Shown piece after piece: positions 1 through 15,000 of a stretch of 15,000 bases of DNA. A program made the translations under genes and the position numbers. The notes beneath the pieces were generated by a model. That model saw only the letters and a list, made by a program, of their open reading frames with translations, was not told where the DNA came from and did not search any database. Within the stretch, counting starts at the first letter, position 1, and every line of letters starts with the position of its first letter. Origin of the DNA: Halisarca cf. caerulea (Eukaryota > Porifera > Demospongiae > Chondrillida > Halisarcidae); assembly GCA_963170055.1 (NCBI GenBank), contig CAUJGJ010000179.1, positions 880,001 through 895,000 of the forward strand. The letters are read 5' to 3'.

Positions 1-135
1 TCCCACCCCCAACAACTCCTACCCCTACTCCTCCCACCCCCACCAACCCCTACCCCTACCCCTCCCACCCCCATCAACCCCTACCCCTACCTCTCTCATC
101 CTCATCAACCCCTACCCCTCCCAACCCCTATCATC
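1..135. repeat. C-rich minisatellite, about 31-bp unit
   Basis: About four head-to-tail copies of a 31-bp C-rich unit start near positions 1, 32, 63 and 94. The fourth is shortened by one hexamer and a fifth is partial. Units share the cores TCCCACCCCC and CCCCTACCCC. The - strand is rich in runs of four or five G, so it could form G-quadruplexes. It lies upstream of the first visible FLII exon and so probably inside an intron. It resembles telomeric repeats only superficially, because the unit is long and irregular. Confidence 0.85.
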
Positions 136-305
136 TATACTACGTAACACAGTGTATTGTCTGGCACAGGAGCAATGATCTTTGCATGGAGCATACATAT
201 TCTGTACACCCATACCTGCACTTTTAGATGTCTTTCTGTTTTGCTGTTTGCATGTGCATCACTTACGTATACTGATTTCATGCTGTAATCATCCAATTTT
301 CTCAG

Positions 306-8261
<7,956 letters not shown>

Positions 8262-8351
8262 TCATGGTTGATGTGAGTGTCTGTAAACAGACTCTATACT
8301 CACAGTCATCTATAGTCTAGTCAGGACTGGTTTTGCATGTACATGCACATG

Positions 8352-8353
<2 letters not shown>

Positions 8354-8442
<89 letters not shown>

Positions 8443-8451
8443 CACACACAT

Positions 8452-8508
<57 letters not shown>

Positions 8509-8529
8509 CACACACACACACACACACAT

Positions 8530-8574
<45 letters not shown>

Positions 8575-8638
8575 CACACACATACACGCACACACACATG
8601 CACGCACGTGCACGCGCACACACACACACACATGCACA
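8354..8638. repeat. (CA)n compound microsatellite downstream of the FLII stop
   Basis: About 285 bp of CA repeats with periodic ATGCAC and ATACACGC variants start 93 nt after the FLII stop codon. If transcription continues this far it lies in the 3' UTR. The larger TACACGC-CA blocks repeat, indicating higher-order duplication. Confidence 0.96.
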
Positions 8639-9069
8639 GATTTATCTTGTCAAATCATGCAGTGTTTGCCCTTCTTTATCATGCAGGTATGGATGTACCA
8701 AATTTTCTTCAATGGTGGCTCGGGAGATTACACGGACCCCTCAATAATCATTTGTCAGTCTCTGAATACTATTATAGGACATAGTGCATTGTGTCACTAC
8801 ATGTATCTGATTCTGAATAGAGTTTAATTTCATGCGAAAACATAATGTAATGTTATATATGTAATGTGCAGTTTTATCATTCAGCACACAATTTATTTTA
8901 TTAAGTACAAACATGAAATACATAATTTGTGATCTACTGTCAGAGGAATGAATTATGTGGTATAGTAGTAAATTCAAAAAGATAAATAAGATACTCTATA
9001 TGCTTATATATAATTATGTATACCCAGTTAAATATCGAGTATTTAATTATAATATTAATTATAATAATA
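8639..9069. other. AT-rich FLII 3' flank
   Basis: AT-rich, noncoding in appearance. It should hold the FLII cleavage site, but no AATAAA hexamer was found. AATACA near 8917 and ATAAAT near 8982 are only weak variants, so the transcript end is not assigned. Confidence 0.5.
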
Positions 9070-9308
9070 GCAGTGGACCCCTCTAATCCAGACGCCTGAA
9101 TTGCAGACACATACATACATTATATACCTCTCTTATAAGTGGACACATGCCACTGCATGGAACCATGCATGCAAATAATCCACTAGCTATATAGCACATC
9201 AGATTCTTCAACCCCTGAAACGAGGACACATGCATGCAGGAGAGTGCATGCTTTAAATTAAAAAATTCTTGTCCCAAGGTGTCCAGAATAGCAGGGCTCC
9301 ATGCACTG
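9070..9308. mobile_element. pogo/Tigger-like MITE
   Basis: The left end GCAGTGGACCCCTCTAATCC and the reverse complement of the right end CAGTGCATGGAGCCCTGC align with one or two small gaps. After that TCCAGACGCCT aligns with TCTGGACACCT. TA flanks both ends (9068-9069, 9309-9310). The CAGTGGA...CTCT...GGACACC pattern and the internal TTGTCCCAAGGTGTCC are typical of nonautonomous Tc1/mariner-pogo elements of invertebrates. About 239 bp, no coding capacity. Confidence 0.6.
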
Positions 9309-9310
9309 TA

Positions 9311-9674
9311 TCAAAGATATAACATTCCTGTTCCAAATACAGAATCTGATATATAGACATTATATATGCATATTATATATGTTTGAATAGAATTGAATGC
9401 ATGGGACTGAAAATATCATAAACCACATGTAGAGGTTCGTATGTAGGTAGATAAGTCAGACACTGGTTGCTGTATTGTGAGGCGTGGCAAACCAACGTAC
9501 AGACAAGTATGCCTATTACAAGCATTGCACAACCAATTGCCCCAGTTTAGTTCTACATGTGATGATCAGAAAGTGTCATCCTGGACCTTGCCTGCAGTTC
9601 CTTCTATCAGGAATGTAATCATGGACATCTACATGTGGTGCGACAGATTTTCAGCTATAATGCATGTACACGTG
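9311..9674. other. Intergenic sequence between the MITE and the E-box array
   Basis: AT-rich sequence with TATATATGCATATTATATAT near 9360-9380. An open frame from 9477 runs into the tandem array but looks accidental: no family motif and no splice context. Confidence 0.5.
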
Positions 9675-9891
9675 CACGTGGTTGAGGGCATGCTGAATGT
9701 CACTGCACGTGGTTGAGGGCATGCTGAATGTCACTGCGTGTGGTTGAGGGCATGCTGAATGTCACTGCACGTGGTTGAGGGCATGCTGAATGTCACTGCA
9801 CGTGGTTGAGGGCATGCTGAATGTCACTGCACGTGGTTGAGGGCATGCTGAATGTCACTGCACGTGGTTGAGGGCATGCTGAATGTCACTG
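9675..9891. repeat. 31-bp tandem array with an E-box per unit, seven copies
   Basis: Units start at 9675, 9706, 9737, 9768, 9799, 9830 and 9861. Each starts CACGTGGTTGAGGGCATGCT and ends in CACTG. The third has CGTGTG instead of CACGTG, so six canonical E-boxes remain. Copies are otherwise identical, implying recent expansion. The array lies 419 bp beyond the receptor stop codon at 10310 and 1.4 kb beyond the FLII stop. Confidence 0.95.
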
Positions 9892-10309
9892 CAGATTACA
9901 CTGACATAATTACAGTAACAAAAACCCTATTATAATACCATGCAGTCTGGCTTGCTAGACTAACTACAGTTTGCATTCAGTACTTTGCCAAAAACACGAA
10001 ATGCATGGATAAATGCCTTACAATTTGTGAATTGTACATGTATCTTGCAAAATGTAGACAGAATGCCAGGGCAGTTATAATAGCATTAATTATAGGTATT
10101 TTCTATCACCCATCCCATGATGATTTATCTTGACACTACTATAATACAATCAAGTCATTGCAAACCACAATAGCACTTACAAAACACATATAATCATAAT
10201 AGTACAAAAACAGGGAAAAGGGCACATGACTACAAGTGATGTCAACCACAGGAAGGAGTATTTACAAGGATAAAATGTGACTGTGTTACATTGCATGGCC
10301 AAATCAACT
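9892..10309. other. 3' flank of the - strand receptor gene
   Basis: Unique noncoding sequence. No AATAAA on the - strand was seen, so the end of the receptor transcript is not assigned. A CTAGACTA octamer lies at 9955-9962. Confidence 0.5.
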
Positions 10310-12829
10310 TCATGAAAAGTAAGGATCAATGATAAGACGAGGACTACTGGCCATGGTGCTAATGGATGACGGTCTTTTCCGCCTGGGACTATTGGGCCAG
10401 TAATACGCGATTTCGGGTGGAGAGGGAGAGAATCGAACGCTATTGACCGAATTTCTTGGTGATCTTGAAGAAATGGAAGATGCAGAAAGTAGGGACAGCA
10501 CAGATGGCCTGCTATATCTTCTGTTCCATGGTGATATGGTGGAGGGACTGTTTAAAGATTCTGGTGACGTTTCCTGCTTCTTTGAGGACATGTAGTGCCG
10601 ACACTTTGAAATGGAAAATAATTTCCGATATTTGTAGTAAAAAAGTATTACAATTGATGAGCCAAGTGTTACCACCACACCACATGCCAGTGTGTAGTAA
10701 CGTACGTTTACCAAATCCATTGCAGAGGATACAGGAAGACACAGAAGGGCAGTGCAAAGTATCAGAGTAATGAGCTCTAACATCATGAAGGTAAATACAC
10801 TTCCCGAGTCATTGAACAAGTCTTTATAGACCGTTATGTTTCTGAGTCTGAAGGCAGACCAAAGTAAGAAGGCTGATATTATCCCCTTAACTAACAGAAT
10901 CCATACTATCAAAAATATGAAGAGGTTATAGTGATGTTGTGTTAAAAAGCTCGTGCTACACCAACTAATATTGAGTTCGCTGACATCAATTGTGTCAATA
11001 TTTTCTGTTTGAACTGTCATAGTGTCTCTTCTTAGCGGGCTCACCACAGTTAAAATGCTCATTGGTATCACATCAGCAACAACCACAATAAGAACAATAC
11101 ACGTCATTAGCAGGCGGTCACTGAGTTTGTTGCGTGCACTCGTCTTGTACTTTATAGCAAATATTAAGCTGAGACGAAAGTACTTGACGAATAGAGTTCC
11201 AAGCAGTAAGCTAAATCCAACAGAGAGTAGCCAAGAGAGAAGATTGCAAGCCAGATCATAATACAAATCCTCCAAATCAGGGAAAAAGTTGATCACTGAT
11301 AATATTACAAGAAACAAGAGCAAAGCATAATGTGCAGAGAAGATGAAGATGTTCAGGAGAGGACTTGTAGAACGGACAATCCTATGATTTCGATATGAAA
11401 CATTAATGAGTGCTAAAACTGAATTAATTATTATGAGAAAGGCTGTGCTCAGCATAAGAATTGAAAATGCTTCAACAGGAATCCTAAATTTTTTTCCTTC
11501 AAATCTGTCGCTGGGTAATGGCGGATCCACATCACCCACTGGTGAAAAATTGCCATAATTATAAACAAACGTAGTGTGTGGGGTACAATTAGTACTATTG
11601 ACCAGCTGCATAACTACAGGTACCTTTACAGAACGGGTAGCAAACGATATATTGCCAGACATACCTTCAAATGCAACTTCGGTTTGCAAAATATCCTGAA
11701 GTGTTCTCGATACCAGTAAGGGATTATAGTGGTATTCACGAAGGGAGATGCTGCGTTCTTGCATGGATCTCAATCCTATTGCAAGTGCCCACATGGCATC
11801 ATATGCTGCCCAGCTATAATTACTGTTGCCAAAACTGACTTTGTATTTTGCCTTAAATTCTTTCAGGAATTCCTGTCTCCTGCTCTCAAGTAGTAACAAG
11901 GTCTCATTAACTGTAGTCCCTGACGGCAAAACAGAGGCTTGGCTAGCTGGACGGATTGAGTAGTGGGTCTGGAAAACACGCGCCTGTACTAGATTGGTGA
12001 TGTTGGCAGCAAGCCCCTCACACCATGGTTTATCCTGTTCTGGGAAGATCCACACATAATTACTGCTGCTCATGCGCACCTGTTGTGCTATGGATAGTAT
12101 ATGCTTGAGGATATCAGGATACGCAAAGGCAAATATGATTCTGGAATTACTGCTCTTTATTTGATTCAATATCAATTCTATTTCCTCCGGTGAATTTTCC
12201 TGTATACGATACAGTAAAAATTCAGTCGAACGAGGCAATGCAGAGCGAAAGTTCAAAGCTGTGCTTCGCAGGATGGAATTGGTGCTCACAGACTGATAAA
12301 GCGCGGTGATTCTAGTCCAGTTGTGGCGTTGAACAAAGGCGGACAGAGCTTGCGCTAAGTCAAGTTGATTTGGGACGGTGCGAAAGAAATAAGGGTACGC
12401 TTTGACGTTGGAAAGACTTGGATTGGTTGCTCCGTATGATATCTGCACAATCTCTCTTCCAGGACCAGAGGTTAGCGAAGCAATCTTCAGTGCTGCGTTG
12501 GAGCAACCCGGAGCTATGAGGGCGATCGGTGGGTTAGCTTCGTGCACTACACCGTCAATGTACTGCTTCAGAGCTTCAGTTACGGTGCATCCATCAGAAG
12601 GAAAATACTTCAGAGATAAGTTGTATCCTGGTACGTATTCATTTCTGTTGATTTCATCCACTGCTTGAAGCACTGCGGGGATACAAGAAGTACCTTCGGG
12701 CCAAAACTGGTTGGAAGGAGCCCACGGGAAGAATCCTAAAATAGGCAAAACTGTTTTCGTACTCTCGACACTATATGCTCCAAAGGCGATAAGACAGAAC
12801 ACTACAAAACAGTACACTCTGAGCTGCAT
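10310..12829 (-). CDS. GABA-B-like class C GPCR, complete, single exon
   Basis: An 839-residue receptor from ATG (12827-12829) to TGA (10310-10312), uninterrupted. Residues 1-23 are a signal peptide. Residues 28 to about 420 form a periplasmic-binding-like (Venus flytrap, ANF receptor) ligand domain with conserved Cys49, Cys81 and Cys109. Seven helices follow at about 452-474, 489-513, 525-550, 571-596, 632-657, 677-700 and 711-733. There is no cysteine-rich domain, which separates it from mGluR and calcium-sensing receptors. GABA-B-type marks are CNLLSWLLSVGFSLLLGTLF in helix 3, the Cys528/Cys624 pair expected to bridge helix 3 and loop 2, and RNITVYKDLFNDS in intracellular loop 3. The Ser/Pro-rich tail (about 738-839) contains RRKR (816-819) and no visible coiled coil. 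It would sit in the plasma membrane and signal through G proteins. Its ligand is unknown and GABA should not be assumed. Confidence 0.93.
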   Translation of the reverse strand: MQLRVYCFVVFCLIAFGAYSVESTKTVLPILGFFPWAPSNQFWPEGTSCIPAVLQAVDEINRNEYVPGYNLSLKYFPSDGCTVTEALKQYIDGVVHEANPPIALIAPGCSNAALKIASLTSGPGREIVQISYGATNPSLSNVKAYPYFFRTVPNQLDLAQALSAFVQRHNWTRITALYQSVSTNSILRSTALNFRSALPRSTEFLLYRIQENSPEEIELILNQIKSSNSRIIFAFAYPDILKHILSIAQQVRMSSSNYVWIFPEQDKPWCEGLAANITNLVQARVFQTHYSIRPASQASVLPSGTTVNETLLLLESRRQEFLKEFKAKYKVSFGNSNYSWAAYDAMWALAIGLRSMQERSISLREYHYNPLLVSRTLQDILQTEVAFEGMSGNISFATRSVKVPVVMQLVNSTNCTPHTTFVYNYGNFSPVGDVDPPLPSDRFEGKKFRIPVEAFSILMLSTAFLIIINSVLALINVSYRNHRIVRSTSPLLNIFIFSAHYALLLFLVILSVINFFPDLEDLYYDLACNLLSWLLSVGFSLLLGTLFVKYFRLSLIFAIKYKTSARNKLSDRLLMTCIVLIVVVADVIPMSILTVVSPLRRDTMTVQTENIDTIDVSELNISWCSTSFLTQHHYNLFIFLIVWILLVKGIISAFLLWSAFRLRNITVYKDLFNDSGSVFTFMMLELITLILCTALLCLPVSSAMDLVNVRYYTLACGVVVTLGSSIVILFYYKYRKLFSISKCRHYMSSKKQETSPESLNSPSTISPWNRRYSRPSVLSLLSASSISSRSPRNSVNSVRFSPSPPEIAYYWPNSPRRKRPSSISTMASSPRLIIDPYFS

Positions 12830-13148
12830 CTTCCAATCATTCTCGGATTGGTATCAACTATCCATGAGCCAGGGTCGCTTGTAAGGCTTTCTGTACATGA
12901 CGGACAATTTCCTGTTTGCTCAATTTCCGCTCAAGTTGGATTGATTTCCGATCTAGACTACCTATAGTCTAGTTGGCTAGACTACGATCTACCGCGCTTC
13001 GTGTTAAAAGCCTTAGGCTTTTAGAATAGCTCACTTACAGTAGCCCAGCGGCTTCTTGCTGAAAAAGGGTCACCTTGAGCTGTTAGTCGTTCACTTTTCA
13101 GTACTGTGTTGCCGAGAGGACCCGTGGTGAAGAATAGGCCCTTGAGTC
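12830..13148. promoter_or_regulatory. Shared 319-bp space between divergent receptor genes, probable bidirectional promoter
   Basis: This is all that separates the two start codons, so both 5' UTRs and core promoters must fit here unless there are undetected upstream exons. CCAATC (12833-12838) and GATTGG (12846-12851) form an inverted pair. CTAGACTA/TAGTCTAG octamers occur at 12953-12960, 12965-12972 and 12977-12984. A hairpin with 9-bp arms (TAAAAGCCT/AGGCTTTTA) lies at 13005-13023. No clear TATA box was seen. An in-frame TGA at 13143-13145 rules out an upstream extension of the + strand gene without splicing. Confidence 0.6.
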
Positions 13149-15000
13149 ATGATTTTCTTTGCCGTTTTGTGTTTTATTCAACTAATACTTACCGGGTCAT
13201 CATCTTTGGAAGGAAACAGAACTCGTTTGAACATTCTCGGACTCCTTCCCTACTATGAGCGTTCCCCGTCTTGGACAATCGGCTATCGTATCATTCCAGC
13301 GGTACAAATAGCAGTCGATGATGTGAACAAAGACCCTTCCATCCTGCCCGACTATAACCTCACAATGATCATGGAAAATGGCGGTTGTGACCAGAGGACG
13401 ATTGCTGCAAAAGCTGTTGGGACGGCACTTTTATCAGAGAATATAGTGGGAATCGTTGGAGCCCCTTGTACAGCCAGCACTATCGTGATGTCCAATATTG
13501 TCAACAACGCGGGTATCAATCAGGTGTCCTACGGGTCGGAACTGGCCGATGTGTCAGACACCACTCTCTATCCGTACTTCTTCCGCACAACAATCAGTCT
13601 TGCTCATGCTGCTGACGGATTTTCAAAGTTGTTGGAGTACTTTAACCGGCGGTCCATCATAGTTGTTTCTCAAATTGGTACCTGGGAACAGGTGGGTTCT
13701 TTTTTTACGTCAAAATACACTTTTTACAAGAATTACAACAACACAGTGGCTCACACTTCTTTGCTCAGCTCTGATGATACTGATGCTAGTATTGATTCTA
13801 AGTTGGAGACAATTAGGACCTTCAATAGGCATGTTATTGTCACATTCCTCACACCAGGAATTGCCAGTGCCTTGATGTGCCGTGCTTACAATTTGGGAAT
13901 GACATCTCCGAACTACTTGTGGATTCACCATCTAACCACTGGAGAGTGGGAATGGTGGCTAAACAGAGACTATTTCAAGGGTTGCTCCAAGGATGAAATG
14001 CAGCTTGCACACCAAGGATCAATGATACACAGTCTTAGTCTGAACACCACGAATGAGACCCGATATGGAGAGTTTACAAGCAAATACACCACCCGTCTTG
14101 CTGCCTATCTAACAGAACTGGATATTCCTTACAATAGCTTGGGTAACTGTACCAATCCATTATTGCCTTGTCTCAGTAACATCGTTCATGTTGACTATTC
14201 AAGGATAGCCTATGATGCAGTGTGGGTCCTTGCTAAAGCCCTCCACAAAGCTGAGGAGAAGCTGAAACAGAAGTACAATCAAACGTTAGGAGATTTTCAA
14301 CGAGGGATAAACCACTTTTCCGAGCTTATTCATGATTCGCTGAGAGACACTAAGTTTCCTGGTCTCTCTGGTGACATTGAGTACCGACGTGGTGGAAATG
14401 TGACTCTGGATAAGAACACAAGAGCTATTAAAAGTGCCTTCTTTCGAATTCAATCTGGTGATAATGTAGCTGTGAGTGTTGCTGAATATGATGCCACACG
14501 GTGTAAAGATGATCAGCTCAATACTAGTACTTCATTGATATCTATCAACCAAAGTATACCAGAAGATATTGAACTGGAATATGCCAGATTGTTTTCTAAG
14601 GAAGCTGGCTATGCTTTCTTGGTATTTAATATCCTTTTCCTCATTATAACAGTGACAATTTTGATTTTAAACAATCTTTACTTCAACCATCAGCCATTTA
14701 AGGGTTCTGATGGTACATTGACCAACTTCCAAATAGGAGCCGTCTATTTGCTAACTGTTGGATCCCTCATTACGTCTTTGTTTAGTTGTGTTGATATCGA
14801 CAATGCTACTGCCTTTGGAGTGGCAGCAAACTCTTCCACGTGGCTAACGGATGTAGGATTGATTTTCTTTCTGGCAATTGCAGTGGGCAAAAGTTATCGT
14901 TTCTATAGCATCTTTGTGAATTTTAATCAGAAGCCCCGCTTTTTGAATGTTTACTTCATCTTGGCCTTCGCCTTCTTTGCTATGGGGGTTACCATCATAT
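13149..15000 (+). CDS. GABA-B-like class C GPCR, 3' end outside the window
   Basis: An ATG at 13149-13151, with an in-frame stop 6 nt upstream, opens a frame that runs 617 codons to the window edge without a stop. Residues 1-19 are a signal peptide (MIFFAVLCFIQLILTGSSS). Residues about 26-450 form a Venus flytrap ligand domain with the same order of motifs as the neighbouring receptor (LGLLPYYE, PAVQIAVDDVN, YPYFFRT, SRIAYDAVWVLAKAL). Helices lie at about 486-509, 525-546 and 564-586, and the fourth starts near 600 as the window ends. No cysteine-rich domain is present. Unlike its neighbour, the helix 3 Cys is missing (Ala560, five residues before Trp565). Divergence in the ectodomain is high, so the two are old paralogues rather than a recent duplication. 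Ligand unknown. Confidence 0.92.
   Translation, partial: MIFFAVLCFIQLILTGSSSLEGNRTRLNILGLLPYYERSPSWTIGYRIIPAVQIAVDDVNKDPSILPDYNLTMIMENGGCDQRTIAAKAVGTALLSENIVGIVGAPCTASTIVMSNIVNNAGINQVSYGSELADVSDTTLYPYFFRTTISLAHAADGFSKLLEYFNRRSIIVVSQIGTWEQVGSFFTSKYTFYKNYNNTVAHTSLLSSDDTDASIDSKLETIRTFNRHVIVTFLTPGIASALMCRAYNLGMTSPNYLWIHHLTTGEWEWWLNRDYFKGCSKDEMQLAHQGSMIHSLSLNTTNETRYGEFTSKYTTRLAAYLTELDIPYNSLGNCTNPLLPCLSNIVHVDYSRIAYDAVWVLAKALHKAEEKLKQKYNQTLGDFQRGINHFSELIHDSLRDTKFPGLSGDIEYRRGGNVTLDKNTRAIKSAFFRIQSGDNVAVSVAEYDATRCKDDQLNTSTSLISINQSIPEDIELEYARLFSKEAGYAFLVFNILFLIITVTILILNNLYFNHQPFKGSDGTLTNFQIGAVYLLTVGSLITSLFSCVDIDNATAFGVAANSSTWLTDVGLIFFLAIAVGKSYRFYSIFVNFNQKPRFLNVYFILAFAFFAMGVTII

Noticed and set aside
1..130. 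Telomeric repeat tract
   Set aside because: CCCCTA motifs occur, but the true period is 31 bp with variable sequence, and a gene body follows directly.
8639..8827. Possible extra 3' exon after the FLII stop (open frame to 8827 preceded by ATGCAG)
   Set aside because: FLII already ends at 8259-8261 with the expected C-terminus, and the sequence has no similarity to the family.
9477..9716. 79-codon + strand open frame entering the E-box array
   Set aside because: It overlaps the tandem repeat, has no motif and no conserved context.
9675..9891. CRISPR-like array
   Set aside because: The 31-bp units are contiguous tandem copies with no unique spacers, in an animal genome context.
8262..10309. 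Polyadenylation signals for FLII and the - strand receptor
   Set aside because: No canonical AATAAA was found on the appropriate strand near either stop codon, and weak variants are too common in AT-rich DNA to call.
10456..12668. Shorter + and - strand open frames inside the - strand receptor gene
   Set aside because: They are out-of-frame or antisense shadows of the 839-residue receptor. The frames at 13663-13931 are likewise shadows of the + strand receptor.

Overview
The window looks like nuclear DNA from an animal, probably an early-branching marine invertebrate such as a sponge. The evidence is a multi-exon, GT-AG spliced Flightless-I gene, two GABA-B-type class C receptors, several small inverted-repeat transposons and very abundant (TG)n/(CA)n microsatellites. 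The taxon is an inference and should be held loosely.

Layout. From about 306 to 8261 on the + strand lie the last ten visible exons (A to J) of a Flightless-I (FLII) homologue, encoding roughly 300 C-terminal residues across the last gelsolin-like repeats. The upstream exons lie outside the window. Its nine introns (150 to 1503 nt) carry almost all the repeats: seven (TG)n or (CA)n arrays, tandem minisatellites with 45-, 9-, 51- and 25-bp units, two MITE-like elements, a LINE 3'-end remnant and several strong inverted repeats. Seven of the nine introns are phase-0 with the bordering codons intact (all except the D/E junction, which is phase 2, and the incoming junction of exon A).

From 8262 to 10309 is the convergent intergenic space between FLII and the next gene. 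It holds an eighth dinucleotide array, a pogo/Tigger-like MITE and a 31-bp tandem array that carries an E-box (CACGTG) in nearly every unit.

From 10310 to 15000 are two apparently intronless GABA-B-like receptor genes arranged head to head. One is complete on the - strand (839 aa). The other is on the + strand and runs off the window (617 aa visible, ending in the fourth membrane helix). Only 319 bp separate their start codons, so they probably share a bidirectional promoter. This part is almost free of microsatellites.

The genes do not form a pathway. FLII is an actin-remodelling and scaffold protein. The two receptors are plasma-membrane proteins that may be co-expressed, possibly as partners. 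The most interesting signals are in the FLII introns: arrays of splice-site-like sequences, an in-frame open intron, donors embedded in TG arrays, complementary CA/TG arrays flanking exons, and hairpins.
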